Assembly: GCF_029213205.1 (NCBI RefSeq)
Contig: NZ_JARGNH010000007.1
Location: 1-64,000, forward strand
Source: Pseudooceanicola sp.
GTDB taxonomy: Bacteria; Pseudomonadota; Alphaproteobacteria; Rhodobacterales; Rhodobacteraceae
Length of the DNA stretch: 64,000 bases
Direction: 5' to 3'
This document shows, piece by piece, positions 54,111 through 63,613 of this stretch. Made by a program: the position numbers and the translations under genes. Each line of letters opens with the position of its first letter. The stretch's first letter is position 1. The notes under the pieces are model-generated. The model worked only from the letters and a program-made list of their open reading frames with translations, searched no databases and was not told the DNA's origin.

Positions 54111-56753
54111 ATGGCTGACCAGACACCGAACCGCAGCGCTACGGCGCAACAGACCGATCCGCAAAGCCTGGCCTTGCTGCGCCGGACCCTGCGCCGTCTG
54201 CGCCTGCCGCTGGCGCTGACCCGGATCGGGCTGTTCGCCGAACGCGGCGCCCGCGCCTTCTGGCCGCTGTGGACGCTGCTGATCGCGGTGCTGGCAGTGC
54301 TGATGCTGGGGCTGCAGGATCTGGCCAGCGTCGAAACCGTCTGGGCCACCGGGGTGCTGTCGCTGATGGCGGCGCTGTGGTTCCTGGTACGCGGGTTCAT
54401 GAAATTCCGCTGGGTCAGCCGTGAAGACGCCTTTCAACGCCTCGATGCCTCGCTGGTCGGACGGCCGCTGACCACCCTGCGCGATGCCCAGGCGCTGGGG
54501 GCGGGCGATGCCGCTTCGGCCCGGATCTGGGCGGTGCATCAGGGCCGGATGGCGGATCGCGCGGCAGATGCCAAGGCGGTAGAGCCCGATCTGCGGGTCG
54601 CCCGGTTTGATCCCTTTGGTATGCGCTATGTGGCGCTGACCGCGCTCTTTGTCGCGCTGCTGTTCGGGTCGGTCTGGCGAGTCAGCTCGGTTGTCGGCAT
54701 GACGCCGGGCGGATCGGCGCTGGCCGCTGGGCCCAGCTGGGAAGGTTGGGTCGAACCGCCCGCCTATACCGGGCTGCCGGTGATCTATCTCAACGATATC
54801 GACGCGGGCGACCTCGCGGTTGCCGAGGGCAGCCGGTTGACCCTGCGGTTTTACGGCCAGGTCGGCGCCCTCAGCGTCGATGAAACGGTCTCGGGCCGGG
54901 TCGGCGAAAAGCCCGATCCGACCAACCCGGCGCAGGATTTCACCATCGCCCGCACTGGCGAGCTGACCATCGACGGCCCCGGTGGCCGTGCCTGGGATTT
55001 GATCGTGATCCACGACACCACGCCGACCATCGCCCTCTCCGGCAAGGCCGAGACGAATTTCGAAGGCCGGATGACCCTGCCGTTCAGCGCCACTGACGAT
55101 TATGGTATCACCGGCGGCGAAGCGGTGATCACCCTGGATCTGGACCGGATCGACCGCCGCTATGGGCTGGCCCTGCCGCCTGAGGCCCGCGATCCGATCG
55201 TTTTGCCGCTGCCGATCCCGATCGCCGGGTCGCGGTCGCAATTCGAAGAGAATCTGATCGACGATTTCTCAAAACACCCCTGGGCCAACATGCCGGTACG
55301 GATCGACCTGTCGGCGCTGGACGCGGCCGAGCAGACCGGCCGCGCCGAGGCGCTGGAAATCACCCTCGCCGCCCGCCGCTTCTTTGACCCGCTGGCCGCG
55401 ACGGTGATCGAACTGCGTCGTGATCTGCTGTGGAACCGCGCCAATGCCCGCCGGGTGGTGCAGTTGATGAAGGCGGTGTCGTGGAAGCCCGACGGGCTGT
55501 TCCGCAAGGAAACCGCCTATCTGCGCTATCGCACCATCATGCGGCGGCTGAATACGGTCAGCAGCCACAATGCGTTGACCACCGCGAAACGCGACGAAAT
55601 CGCCGAGGCGATGTGGGATCTGGCGCTGCTGATCGAAGAAGGCGACATCGGCGACGCGATGGAACGGATGCGCGCCGCACAGGAAAAGCTGACCGAAGCC
55701 ATGAAGAACGGCGCTTCGGATCAGGAAATCGCCCGGCTGATGCAAGAATTGCGCGACGCGACCAAGGATTACATGCGGCAATTGTCGCAACAAGCCCAAC
55801 GCGACCAGCAAGAGCGCAACAGCGAAAGCGCCGAGAACCAGCAGCAGCAGGACCGCCTGCGGATGACGCAGGACGATCTGCAAAGGATGATGGACCGGAT
55901 CCAGCAGCTGATGGAAGAAGGCAAGATGGCCGAGGCCCAGCAGGCCTTGGACGAATTGCAGCGGATGATGGAAAACATGCGCGTCACCCAAGGCGAGGGT
56001 GGCCAGGGTCAATCCCCCGGTGATCAGGCGATGGACGGGCTGAGCGAAACCCTGCGCGACCAGCAGGGGCTGAGCGATCAGGCCTTCCGCGACCTGCAGG
56101 AGCAATTCAACCCCGGGGCCAATGCCGGCCAGAGCCAGGGCAACGAGGGCCGCAATGGCGGCCAGGGCCGAGGTCAATCGCATGAGGGCCAGGGCAGCGA
56201 CGGCCAGAACCAGTCCGGTCAGGGCCAGCAGGGTCAGGCCAACGGTGGCGGCAATGACGAACGCTCGCTCGCCCAGCGCCAGGAACAGCTGCGCCGCGAG
56301 CTTGAGCGTCAGCGCGGCGGCCTTCCCGATATCGGTGGCGAGGCCGGTCGCGCCGCGCGCGAGGCGCTGAACCGCGCCGAGGGCGCGATGCGCGACGCCG
56401 AGGACGCGCTGAAAGGCGACGATCTGGCCGCGGCCATCGACAAACAGGCCGAAGCGATGGATGCGTTGCGCGAAGGCATGCGCAACCTGGGCGAGGCGCT
56501 GGCCGAACAGCAGCGCGAGATGCGCGGCGGCCAGGGCGATATGCAGGGCAATGTCGGCGGTGAGCGCAACGACCCGCTTGGCCGCAACGCTGGCAGCAAC
56601 GGCCAGCTGGGCAATGATCAGAACATGTTGCAGGGCGAGGACGTGTATCGCCGGGCGCGTGAATTGCTGGACGAAATCCGCCGCCGCTCGGGCGAAGGCG
56701 CCCGTCCCGAGATCGAGCTGGACTACCTGCGGCGGTTGATGGAGCGGTTCTAG
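54111..56753 (+). CDS. DUF4175/TIGR02302 large membrane-anchored protein
   Basis: An 880-aa protein. Two or three membrane helices (about 45-65, 75-95 and 178-198) are followed by a periplasmic beta-rich region to about 480. The next part is a Gln/Glu-rich helical stretch (QQDRLRMTQDDLQRMMDRI region), then a Gly/Gln-rich low-complexity part (about 665-720), and a helical C-terminus. The family is widely conserved in alphaproteobacteria without known function. The start has no strong ribosome site, and the gene is 54 nt after lysA. Confidence 0.88.
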   Translation: MADQTPNRSATAQQTDPQSLALLRRTLRRLRLPLALTRIGLFAERGARAFWPLWTLLIAVLAVLMLGLQDLASVETVWATGVLSLMAALWFLVRGFMKFRWVSREDAFQRLDASLVGRPLTTLRDAQALGAGDAASARIWAVHQGRMADRAADAKAVEPDLRVARFDPFGMRYVALTALFVALLFGSVWRVSSVVGMTPGGSALAAGPSWEGWVEPPAYTGLPVIYLNDIDAGDLAVAEGSRLTLRFYGQVGALSVDETVSGRVGEKPDPTNPAQDFTIARTGELTIDGPGGRAWDLIVIHDTTPTIALSGKAETNFEGRMTLPFSATDDYGITGGEAVITLDLDRIDRRYGLALPPEARDPIVLPLPIPIAGSRSQFEENLIDDFSKHPWANMPVRIDLSALDAAEQTGRAEALEITLAARRFFDPLAATVIELRRDLLWNRANARRVVQLMKAVSWKPDGLFRKETAYLRYRTIMRRLNTVSSHNALTTAKRDEIAEAMWDLALLIEEGDIGDAMERMRAAQEKLTEAMKNGASDQEIARLMQELRDATKDYMRQLSQQAQRDQQERNSESAENQQQQDRLRMTQDDLQRMMDRIQQLMEEGKMAEAQQALDELQRMMENMRVTQGEGGQGQSPGDQAMDGLSETLRDQQGLSDQAFRDLQEQFNPGANAGQSQGNEGRNGGQGRGQSHEGQGSDGQNQSGQGQQGQANGGGNDERSLAQRQEQLRRELERQRGGLPDIGGEAGRAAREALNRAEGAMRDAEDALKGDDLAAAIDKQAEAMDALREGMRNLGEALAEQQREMRGGQGDMQGNVGGERNDPLGRNAGSNGQLGNDQNMLQGEDVYRRARELLDEIRRRSGEGARPEIELDYLRRLMERF

Positions 56754-56827
56754 ACGGGGACTGCTCGAGGCGGGGATGCCGGACCGGCGATCAGCACCCG
56801 GCGATCCATCGGCACAAGATCACCGGC

Positions 56828-57874
56828 TCAACCGTCGGCGCTCATCTCATTCAGCCAGACCAGCAGCTTGCCAACCTGCCCGTCCAGCCAGAACCGAAAG
56901 TCATTGGCCACGGCCACATAGGTCTGGACCTCGTCGGCCAGCGCCGGAACCTTTAGCGCGATCCAATCGGCCCGCAGGTAGATCAGCACCAGCATCGCGG
57001 TGAGCAACAGAACCAGCCCAAATCCGGTGCGGAAACTGCGCCGCTGTTCGCGGGCATCCGTCACCTCTTCGGATGGCGGGCGCTCCGGCTCTGCGTCCTT
57101 GGTTCTGAGCGAGGAATTGATCTCTTCGATATCGGGCAGCAATTCGCGCCGCGATTCGACCTGCGCCTCACCATCCACGGCGCTGCCGCTGGCATCGGGG
57201 TGCCGTAACGGCGGTGGCACCGGCATGCCGCGCAGCTTGGCCACGTGTTCGCGGCTTTCGCGTTCCCGGCGCTGCACTTCGTTTTCCGGATCGCCAAGGC
57301 CCAGGTCCGGCTGACTTTCCAGCGGATCGGGCGCCCTGGCGCGCACCTTGGCGTTAAACGCCGCCTCTTCCTGCAGGACCGATTTCACTTCGGGCTTCAA
57401 CTCACGCCGGGTCGGCGGGATCGGCGGCAGGTCATCGAGGCCGGGATTGTCCTCCTCCGGCGCCGCGTCCTCCGTATCGGCTCCATACAGCGCGTCATCC
57501 GGGCTGCCTTCGAAACCACCGTCGAAACCGGCATCAAAGGCATCTTCGTCTTCGTCCTCATAAGAGTCGGAGTCGTCCGCGGAATCCGACAGCATCATGT
57601 CGAACGCTTCATCGGCCTCTGCGGCGGCGTCATATTCCGCTGCGTCTTCACCGGCCTCGTCGTCCGGCGCCGCAGCTGATGCCTCGGACCCGGCCGACGC
57701 CGCATCGAGCGCCTCATCAACGCCAGCCTCTTCATCGGTCTCGGGCGTGTTGTCAGGATGGTACTGGAACCAGGTGATCCCGCAATTTGAGCATTGGACA
57801 TCACGCCCCTCAGTCGGAACGACTTCGGTGGGCACCTCATATTGTGCGCCGCAATTCGGGCAAACCAGCCGCAT
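56828..57874 (-). CDS. Zinc-ribbon, acidic, single-pass membrane protein (MJ0042-type)
   Basis: A 348-aa protein. The N-terminal zinc ribbon has CPNC at residues 5-8 and CSNC at 28-31. Residues 45-150 are extremely acidic (Asp/Glu/Ala/Ser) and likely disordered. A basic/Pro part follows, then a single membrane helix near 297-315 (FGLVLLLTAMLVLIYL). The C-terminal 30 residues would be periplasmic. It is divergent from ftsE. Relatives are annotated as zinc-ribbon proteins beside ftsEX; a division or envelope role is possible. Confidence 0.82.
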   Translation of the reverse strand: MRLVCPNCGAQYEVPTEVVPTEGRDVQCSNCGITWFQYHPDNTPETDEEAGVDEALDAASAGSEASAAAPDDEAGEDAAEYDAAAEADEAFDMMLSDSADDSDSYEDEDEDAFDAGFDGGFEGSPDDALYGADTEDAAPEEDNPGLDDLPPIPPTRRELKPEVKSVLQEEAAFNAKVRARAPDPLESQPDLGLGDPENEVQRRERESREHVAKLRGMPVPPPLRHPDASGSAVDGEAQVESRRELLPDIEEINSSLRTKDAEPERPPSEEVTDAREQRRSFRTGFGLVLLLTAMLVLIYLRADWIALKVPALADEVQTYVAVANDFRFWLDGQVGKLLVWLNEMSADG

Positions 57875-58035
57875 CAATCCTCCTTGCCGGTGGGACGGCA
57901 AGCCAAGTGACCCCATTGCACCTACCATATGTTGTTATCGGCTCACAGAAAAGAGCAAACCCGGCCGGGCTTTCGACATTGAAAGCGGCGTGACACTTGT
58001 GCAAAAGGGGGCCAACGGCCTTTGGGGGGCTTGCG

Positions 58036-58713
58036 GTGATAGAACTTGAAAACGTGGCCTATAATTACGGCGGCGGAGAGCTTCTCAGCGACGTGACCCT
58101 GAAGGTTGCGCCGGGCTCGTTCCATTTCCTCACCGGCCCCTCCGGTTCGGGTAAAACCACCTTGCTGAAACTCTGCTACGCGGCGCTGATCCCGACCTCG
58201 GGCCATGCGACGCTGTTTGACCGGGATGTGCGCGAGATGGACCGCGACGGCATTGCCCTGGCACGGCGCCGGATCGGGGTGGTGCATCAGGATTGCCAAT
58301 TCCTCGACCATCTGTCGATTGCCGAAAACGTGGCTCTGCCGCTGGTGGTGTCAGGGCGCGATGCGCTGGCGGAACAGGCCAATCTCAAGGACCTGCTGTC
58401 CTGGGTCGGGCTCAGCCAGCGCGCCAATGCGCTGCCGCCGGAATTGTCGGGCGGTGAACGCCAGCGCGCGGCACTGGCCCGGGCGGTGATCATGTCGCCG
58501 GACGTGATCCTGGCGGATGAACCCACCGGCAACGTCGATTGGGACATGTCACAACGGCTGCTGACCCTGCTGGTCGAGCTGAACCGGATGGGCAAGACGG
58601 TGATGGTCGCCACCCATGACCTGGGCCTGATCCGCGCCGCCAAATCCCAGGTCCAGGCCCGGGTGCTGCGGATTGCCGCCCGCCGGGTGCAATTGGCGGG
58701 GGCGGACCTATGA
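58036..58713 (+). CDS. ftsE: Cell division ATP-binding protein FtsE
   Basis: A 225-aa ABC ATPase with Walker A GPSGSGKTT near residue 36, signature LSGGERQR and Walker B VILADEPTGNVD. With FtsX it drives periplasmic cell-wall hydrolase activation at the septum. The start is GTG at 58036 (reads IELENVAYNYGG), 6 nt after a GGGGGG run; an ATG at 57997 would add an odd N-terminus. It overlaps ftsX by 4 nt. Confidence 0.94.
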   Translation: MIELENVAYNYGGGELLSDVTLKVAPGSFHFLTGPSGSGKTTLLKLCYAALIPTSGHATLFDRDVREMDRDGIALARRRIGVVHQDCQFLDHLSIAENVALPLVVSGRDALAEQANLKDLLSWVGLSQRANALPPELSGGERQRAALARAVIMSPDVILADEPTGNVDWDMSQRLLTLLVELNRMGKTVMVATHDLGLIRAAKSQVQARVLRIAARRVQLAGADL

Positions 58714-59615
58714 TTGGCGCGCTGTCACGTTTCGCCACCCTGATGGCGGGCGATGCCCAGGCCGACCGGGTGGTGCCGCCGACCGGCTTCACCGCCCATC
58801 TGACCCTGTTCTCGGCGGCGGTGATGACCTTTCTTGCGGTCTTTGCCCTGGCGCTGTCACTGGCCACCGGGCGTCTGGCCGAGCGCTGGTCGAGCGAGCT
58901 TGCCCGCTCCTCCACCCTGCGGATATCGGCGCCGGTCGAACAGATCGCCGAACAGACCCAGGCGGCGCTGCGGGTGCTGAACACCACCGAGGGCGTCGCC
59001 TCGGCCCGGGCCCTGACCGCCGAAGAGCAACGCGCCCTGCTGGCGCCCTGGTTCGGCCCGGACGTGCCGGTCGAGGATCTGCCGATCCCGCAGCTGATCG
59101 AGATCATCGAGGATGCCAAGGGCTATGACGCCGCCGGTCTGCGGCTGCGCCTGCAGGCCGAGGTGCCCGGTGCCGTGCTTGATGATCACACCCGCTGGCG
59201 GCGTCCGCTGGTGCGCGCCGCCAGCCGGTTGCGGATGCTGGGACTGGTGTCGATCCTTATGATCGGCGCGGCTATGGCGGCGATGATCACCCTGGCCGCC
59301 CAGGCGGCGCTGGCCGCCAATGCCCAGGTGATCGCGGTGCTGCGCCTGGTCGGCGCCCGCGACATCTATATCAGCAACGCCTTTGTGCGCCGCTTCACCC
59401 TGCGCGCCCTGGCCGGGGCCGGGGCGGGCATGGTGCTGGGGGCGCTGGCGATTCTGCTGCTGCCCGCCGCGCAGGACGAGGGCGGCTTTCTCACCGGCCT
59501 TGGCTTCCAGGGCTGGCATTGGCTCTGGCCGCTGGTGCTGCCGCCCGCCGCCGGGGCCGTCGCCTTTGTCGCAACCCGCAACGCCGCGCAACGCAGTCTG
59601 AGGTCGATGCCATGA
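58710..59615 (+). CDS. ftsX: Cell division protein FtsX
   Basis: A 301-aa membrane protein. The first helix (about 32-55) is followed by a periplasmic loop of some 120 residues, then three helices (about 175-200, 223-250 and 265-290), the usual FtsX layout. IAVLRLVGARDIYI is the cytosolic coupling segment to FtsE. It overlaps ftsE and plsC by 4 nt on each side, so the three are translated together. Confidence 0.93.
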   Translation: MIGALSRFATLMAGDAQADRVVPPTGFTAHLTLFSAAVMTFLAVFALALSLATGRLAERWSSELARSSTLRISAPVEQIAEQTQAALRVLNTTEGVASARALTAEEQRALLAPWFGPDVPVEDLPIPQLIEIIEDAKGYDAAGLRLRLQAEVPGAVLDDHTRWRRPLVRAASRLRMLGLVSILMIGAAMAAMITLAAQAALAANAQVIAVLRLVGARDIYISNAFVRRFTLRALAGAGAGMVLGALAILLLPAAQDEGGFLTGLGFQGWHWLWPLVLPPAAGAVAFVATRNAAQRSLRSMP

Positions 59616-60373
59616 GACGGGGACCGCTCCAATACATCGCCTCCATTCTCTATATCTTCCTGTTCTACCTGATGATGCCGATCTATGGCCTGCTCTATCT
59701 GCCCTGGGCGATCGTTTCGCGCGATGGCGCGTTGCAGGCCCTGCATGCCTATACCAGAGCGGTGCGCTGGAGCGCGCGCTGGATGATCGGCATTCGCACC
59801 GAAATACGCGGCACCGTGCCCACCGGCGAGGTTCTGATCTGCGCCAAGCATCAGTCGCTGCTGGATGTGATGCTGATCTTCAACGCGGTGCCAAAGCCGA
59901 AATTCATCATGAAGTCGATCCTGAAATACGCGCCGGTCCTCGGTTGGTATGCGATGCGCATCGGCACCATCACCGTTAACCGCGGGCGTCGGGCCGAAGC
60001 GATCCGCGAGATGATGGATGGGGTCAAGGCTGGTGTCTATCAGGGCGGCCAGCTGATCATCTATCCGCAGGGCACCCGGGTCCCGCCAGGTCAGCATGAG
60101 CCCTACAAGGTCGGGGCGGCGGTGCTCTATGGCGAGATGAACCAGACCTGCATTCCGGTGGCCACCAATGTCGGCCTGTTCTGGCCCAAGCGCAGCCTGC
60201 TGCGCAAACCCGGGCTGGCGGTGATCGAATTTCTCGAACCGATCCCGCCGGGCCTGCCGCGCCGCAAATTCCTGGAATTGCTGGAGGCCCGGATCGAGGC
60301 CGGGTCCAATGCGTTGATGCGCGAAGGAGGGTTCGATCCCGATGCAGTTCCTGACCACGATCGCGGCGCTTGA
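59612..60373 (+). CDS. plsC: 1-acyl-sn-glycerol-3-phosphate acyltransferase
   Basis: A 253-aa PlsC/LPLAT enzyme. An N-terminal membrane helix (about 8-32) is followed by the catalytic HxxxxD motif as KHQSLLDVM (His and Asp four apart) near residue 80, and the PQGTR motif near 152. It adds the second acyl chain to lysophosphatidic acid. The start overlaps ftsX (ATGA), and its 3' end overlaps the next gene by 32 nt. Confidence 0.92.
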   Translation: MRRGPLQYIASILYIFLFYLMMPIYGLLYLPWAIVSRDGALQALHAYTRAVRWSARWMIGIRTEIRGTVPTGEVLICAKHQSLLDVMLIFNAVPKPKFIMKSILKYAPVLGWYAMRIGTITVNRGRRAEAIREMMDGVKAGVYQGGQLIIYPQGTRVPPGQHEPYKVGAAVLYGEMNQTCIPVATNVGLFWPKRSLLRKPGLAVIEFLEPIPPGLPRRKFLELLEARIEAGSNALMREGGFDPDAVPDHDRGA

Positions 60374-60947
60374 GGCGCTGTATGGCACCCCTGGTGAAAC
60401 CTCGCTGCGCAAGGTCGCGCATCATCTGACGCCGGAGTACCGCGACTGGATCATGGCTTCGCGGTTCTGCGTGATCTCGACAGTCGGGCCCGAAGGCACC
60501 GATGCCAGCCCCCGCGGCGATGACGGCCCGGTGGTCCGGGCGCTGGATGATCGCCACCTCGCCCTGCCCGACTGGGCCGGCAACAACCGCATCGACACCC
60601 TACGCAATATCCTGCGCGACGACCGGGCCTCGCTGATGTTCCTGGTGCCCGGATCGAACAATGTGGTCCGGGTGAATGGCTGCGCCCGGGTGACCGCCGA
60701 CGCGACGCTTCGGCAAAGCTTTGAGCGGCAAGGCAAACAGCCGCGCAGCGTGGTGGTGCTGCAGATCGACGAGGTATATTTCCAATGCGCCCGGGCGCTG
60801 CTGCGTTCGCGGCTCTGGTCCGGCGCGGATGACAGCGCGGGCCTGCCAAGTGCAGGTGCCCTGCTGGCGGCCTTGACCGATGGCGCGGTCGGCGGCGCGG
60901 ATTATGACCGCGACTGGCCGGAGCGCGCGGCCAAATCGCTGTGGTGA
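60342..60947 (+). CDS. PPOX-type FMN-dependent flavoprotein (MSMEG_1061-like)
   Basis: A 201-aa split-barrel protein of the pyridoxamine 5'-phosphate oxidase-like group. It has YRDWIMASRFCVISTVGPEG near residue 35, RGDDGPVVRALDD, and NNRIDTLRNILRDDR near 85. Such proteins bind FMN or F420 and reduce small molecules. The start lies within plsC (32-nt overlap) in another frame, a real overlap since both ends are well conserved. It converges on ispE with 4 nt between stops. Confidence 0.88.
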   Translation: MQFLTTIAALEALYGTPGETSLRKVAHHLTPEYRDWIMASRFCVISTVGPEGTDASPRGDDGPVVRALDDRHLALPDWAGNNRIDTLRNILRDDRASLMFLVPGSNNVVRVNGCARVTADATLRQSFERQGKQPRSVVVLQIDEVYFQCARALLRSRLWSGADDSAGLPSAGALLAALTDGAVGGADYDRDWPERAAKSLW

Positions 60948-60951
60948 TGCT

Positions 60952-61797
60952 TCAGGTCAATGTGGCGGGTTGCACCCACCAGCCCGGCTCGGCGGCGCTG
61001 AGTCTGCCTGCCGCCCGCGCCGCTGCCGCCGCATCGCTGAACAATCCGAAACAGGTGGCCCCGGATCCCGACATCCGCGCCAGATCACAGCCCGGCTGCG
61101 CCGCCAGCGCCGCCAGCACCGCGCCGATTTCCGGTGCCAGCGCCCGCGCCGCTGGTTCCAGATCGTTGCGCGCGCGGCGCAGATAGGCGATCAGCGTCGG
61201 TGCATCGGGCGCGGCTGGCAAGGTCGGCAGGCCGGGATTTTCCGCCGTTGTCAGCGCACGAAACACCGTCGCCGTGGGCAGCGCCACCCCCGGGTTGACC
61301 AGCAGCGCCGCCAGCGGTGGCCAGTCATGAACCGGATCGATCCTGTCGCCGATCCCGCGCATCCTCAGGGCCTGGCCATGCAGACAGGCCGGTATATCGG
61401 CACCCAGCGTCGCGATACCCGCCGGAATCGCCCGCCCGGTCAGCGCCGCCAGCGCCCGCAGCACCGCCGCCGCGTCAGAGGAACCTCCGCCGATCCCGGC
61501 CTCGGCAGGCAGGTGTTTGTCGAGGCAGATCGCAGCATCGGCGCCAAAGAACGCCGCCGCCTTGAGGCAGAGGTTGCGCCCGTCCAGCGGCACGCCTGCC
61601 GCCCGTGGCCCGGTGACCTGCAGATGGGAGGTTTCCGACAGCTGCACAGTCAGGCCATCACCAATATCAGCAAACAGCACCAGGGAATCGATCAGGTGAT
61701 AGCCGTCATTCCGCCGCCCGGTGACATGCAGCGCCAGATTGACCTTGGCCGGGGCAAACACCGTCGACGCGGCGCCCTCGCGATCAGCGATCGTCAC
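60952..61797 (-). CDS. ispE: 4-diphosphocytidyl-2-C-methyl-D-erythritol kinase
   Basis: A 281-aa GHMP kinase of the MEP isoprenoid pathway. It phosphorylates CDP-ME at the 2-hydroxyl. The ATP loop is PAEAGIGGGSSDAAA near residue 95; the N-terminal substrate segment is FAPAKVNLALHVTGRRNDGYH, quoted in part, and the C-terminus has the MSGSGATCFGLF motif. The start lies inside the TPR gene (14-nt overlap), so it is coupled to it. Confidence 0.95.
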   Translation of the reverse strand: MTIADREGAASTVFAPAKVNLALHVTGRRNDGYHLIDSLVLFADIGDGLTVQLSETSHLQVTGPRAAGVPLDGRNLCLKAAAFFGADAAICLDKHLPAEAGIGGGSSDAAAVLRALAALTGRAIPAGIATLGADIPACLHGQALRMRGIGDRIDPVHDWPPLAALLVNPGVALPTATVFRALTTAENPGLPTLPAAPDAPTLIAYLRRARNDLEPAARALAPEIGAVLAALAAQPGCDLARMSGSGATCFGLFSDAAAAARAAGRLSAAEPGWWVQPATLT

Positions 61798-63484
61798 CGG
61801 CCACGGTCAGGGGTTCGGCCCCTTCTTCGGCCAGCACCGCATGCAGCCCGACCTTGATCTTGCGGCGAATCCGGGCGGCCTCCGGTTCTTCGGGGCCGAA
61901 CGACAGGGCGCGCTGCCACTGGAACTGCGCCTCCATCTCGCGGCCCACCGCCCAATAGACATCACCCAGATGGTCATTGACCACTGGATCGACCGGCATC
62001 AGCTCGGTCGCATGTTCCATATGCCCGACCGCCTCTTCGTAGCGACCAAGCCGGTAGAGCACCCAGCCCAGGCTGTCGATGATATAGCCGCTGTCCGGCT
62101 GCGCGGCGGCGGCGCGTTCGATCATCGACAGCGCCTCGTCCAGCTTTTCATTGGCCTCAACCAGCGAATAGCCGAGATAATTCAGCACCTGCGGCTGATC
62201 CGGGCGCAATTCCAATGCGGCGCGGAAATCGGCCTCGGCATCGGCGCGCTCGCCCAGCCGCTCATAGCAGATGCCGCGCGCGTAATGTGCGAACCAGCGG
62301 CCATTGTCGTCAACCGCATAGAGCTCAAGCGCCGCCTCATAGGCGCGAATCGCTGCTTCATATTGCGCGCCGGTGCGCAGGATATCGCCCATGGTCGCAT
62401 GCACGATCGCCAGATCGCCATGGGTGGTGGCCAATTGTGCCAGCACCTCAAGCGCCGCGTCATCGCGCCCCGCTGCGCGGAGCGCCGCCGCGCGGCCCAA
62501 TTCAGCCGCATGGAAGGCCGGATTATCGCGCGGCACCCGGCGATAGGTCTCGACCGCCAGTTCCGGGCGGTGCAGATCCTCCAACAATTCGGCCGACATC
62601 AGCAGCGCGTCGATGTGATCGCGGCGCAGGTATTCGGCGACCCGGGAATAAAGCAGCGTGTAATCATACCCCGCCTCACCGCGCAAAGCGACGGCAACCG
62701 AATAGAACACCTCGGCCACCCCGTCGGCCGCACTCCGTGCATGGCTGAACGGCAACACCTCACCGGCCTCAAGCGCCTGCTTCATCGCCGCCAGCGCCGG
62801 GTCCAGATCGCCGCCAAACAGCGCCGCCATTAATTTCAGCGCCTCGCCCGGTTGGCCGAGTTGGCTCAGCACCTCGATCCGGGCCATGGCACCGCGCCGG
62901 GTCATCTGCAGCGAACCGCCGTCCTGCCCGGCATAAATCGCTTCTGCGGCCTCGTAATCGCCCACCATCGCCAGGGCCAGCGCCCGGTGATAATGTGCGA
63001 AACTGGCCAACCCGCGCTGTTCGGCCACGGCATCGAAACCTGCCAGGGCGCCGGTCATGTCGCCCAGACCGACCCGTGCCCAGGCGCTCAGCAATCCGTC
63101 GATCAGCGGTCCGATGCCCTTGTCCGCCGCCACCCGGTCCAGCACCCCCTGCCAGCGACCGGCGGCCACGTCATCGGCGATCAGCACCATGCTGGCGACC
63201 TGGCTGCGAATGGCGGCGTCATCCATCCGCCGGGCGATCGACACCGCCCGCTCCAATTCACCCAGGGACAGCTGCGACAGCGCCGCGCCTTCCAGCATCT
63301 GCGCATTCTCGGGATCACTGCCCAGCGCCCGGATATAGTAATGCACCGCCGCGCGGTAATCGCTGGCCAGACGCGCCTGCCGCGCCGCCAGGTAGTCGCC
63401 GGAGGTGCCCTGTGCCAGGGTCGGCACGCCAATGGCCGCGATGAGAGCGGCGGCAACGACCGCACGAAACTGCTTGGATGACAT
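61784..63484 (-). CDS. Secreted TPR-repeat protein
   Basis: A 566-aa protein with a Sec signal peptide (to about residue 25, ending VPTLAQG) and about 12 tetratricopeptide-like repeats, for example DYRAAVHYYIRALGSDPEN, and a final pair with GWVLYRLGRYEEAVGHMEHA. TPR scaffolds hold protein partners; this one would act in the periplasm or on a membrane. Close homologues precede ispE in many Rhodobacterales. The function is not known. Confidence 0.88.
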   Translation of the reverse strand: MSSKQFRAVVAAALIAAIGVPTLAQGTSGDYLAARQARLASDYRAAVHYYIRALGSDPENAQMLEGAALSQLSLGELERAVSIARRMDDAAIRSQVASMVLIADDVAAGRWQGVLDRVAADKGIGPLIDGLLSAWARVGLGDMTGALAGFDAVAEQRGLASFAHYHRALALAMVGDYEAAEAIYAGQDGGSLQMTRRGAMARIEVLSQLGQPGEALKLMAALFGGDLDPALAAMKQALEAGEVLPFSHARSAADGVAEVFYSVAVALRGEAGYDYTLLYSRVAEYLRRDHIDALLMSAELLEDLHRPELAVETYRRVPRDNPAFHAAELGRAAALRAAGRDDAALEVLAQLATTHGDLAIVHATMGDILRTGAQYEAAIRAYEAALELYAVDDNGRWFAHYARGICYERLGERADAEADFRAALELRPDQPQVLNYLGYSLVEANEKLDEALSMIERAAAAQPDSGYIIDSLGWVLYRLGRYEEAVGHMEHATELMPVDPVVNDHLGDVYWAVGREMEAQFQWQRALSFGPEEPEAARIRRKIKVGLHAVLAEEGAEPLTVAGDDR

Positions 63485-63544
63485 GCCCGGACCCCGTTTT
63501 GTTGGTTCCGGCAATGGTATCGGCCCCGCAGGGTCAAATCAATA

Positions 63545-63574
63545 ACGCCGGACAGGCCAAAACCCATCCGGCGT
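63545..63574 (-). terminator. Terminator of the ETF-QO gene
   Basis: On the minus strand ACGCCGGA (63574-63567) pairs with TCCGGCGT (63552-63545) in a perfect 8-bp stem with a 14-nt loop, followed by TATTGATTT. It lies 40 nt past the leftward ETF-QO stop and before the TPR start. Confidence 0.6.
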
Positions 63575-63613
63575 CACGATACAGAGATGATCCGCCGAAT
63601 CCGGCGGCATTGT

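Noticed and set aside
52776-55241. 821-codon open frame on the minus strand under lysA and the DUF4175 gene
   Set aside because: It is the mirror frame of two well-supported genes in GC-rich DNA. Its product is rich in Arg, Gln, His and Gly with no domain.
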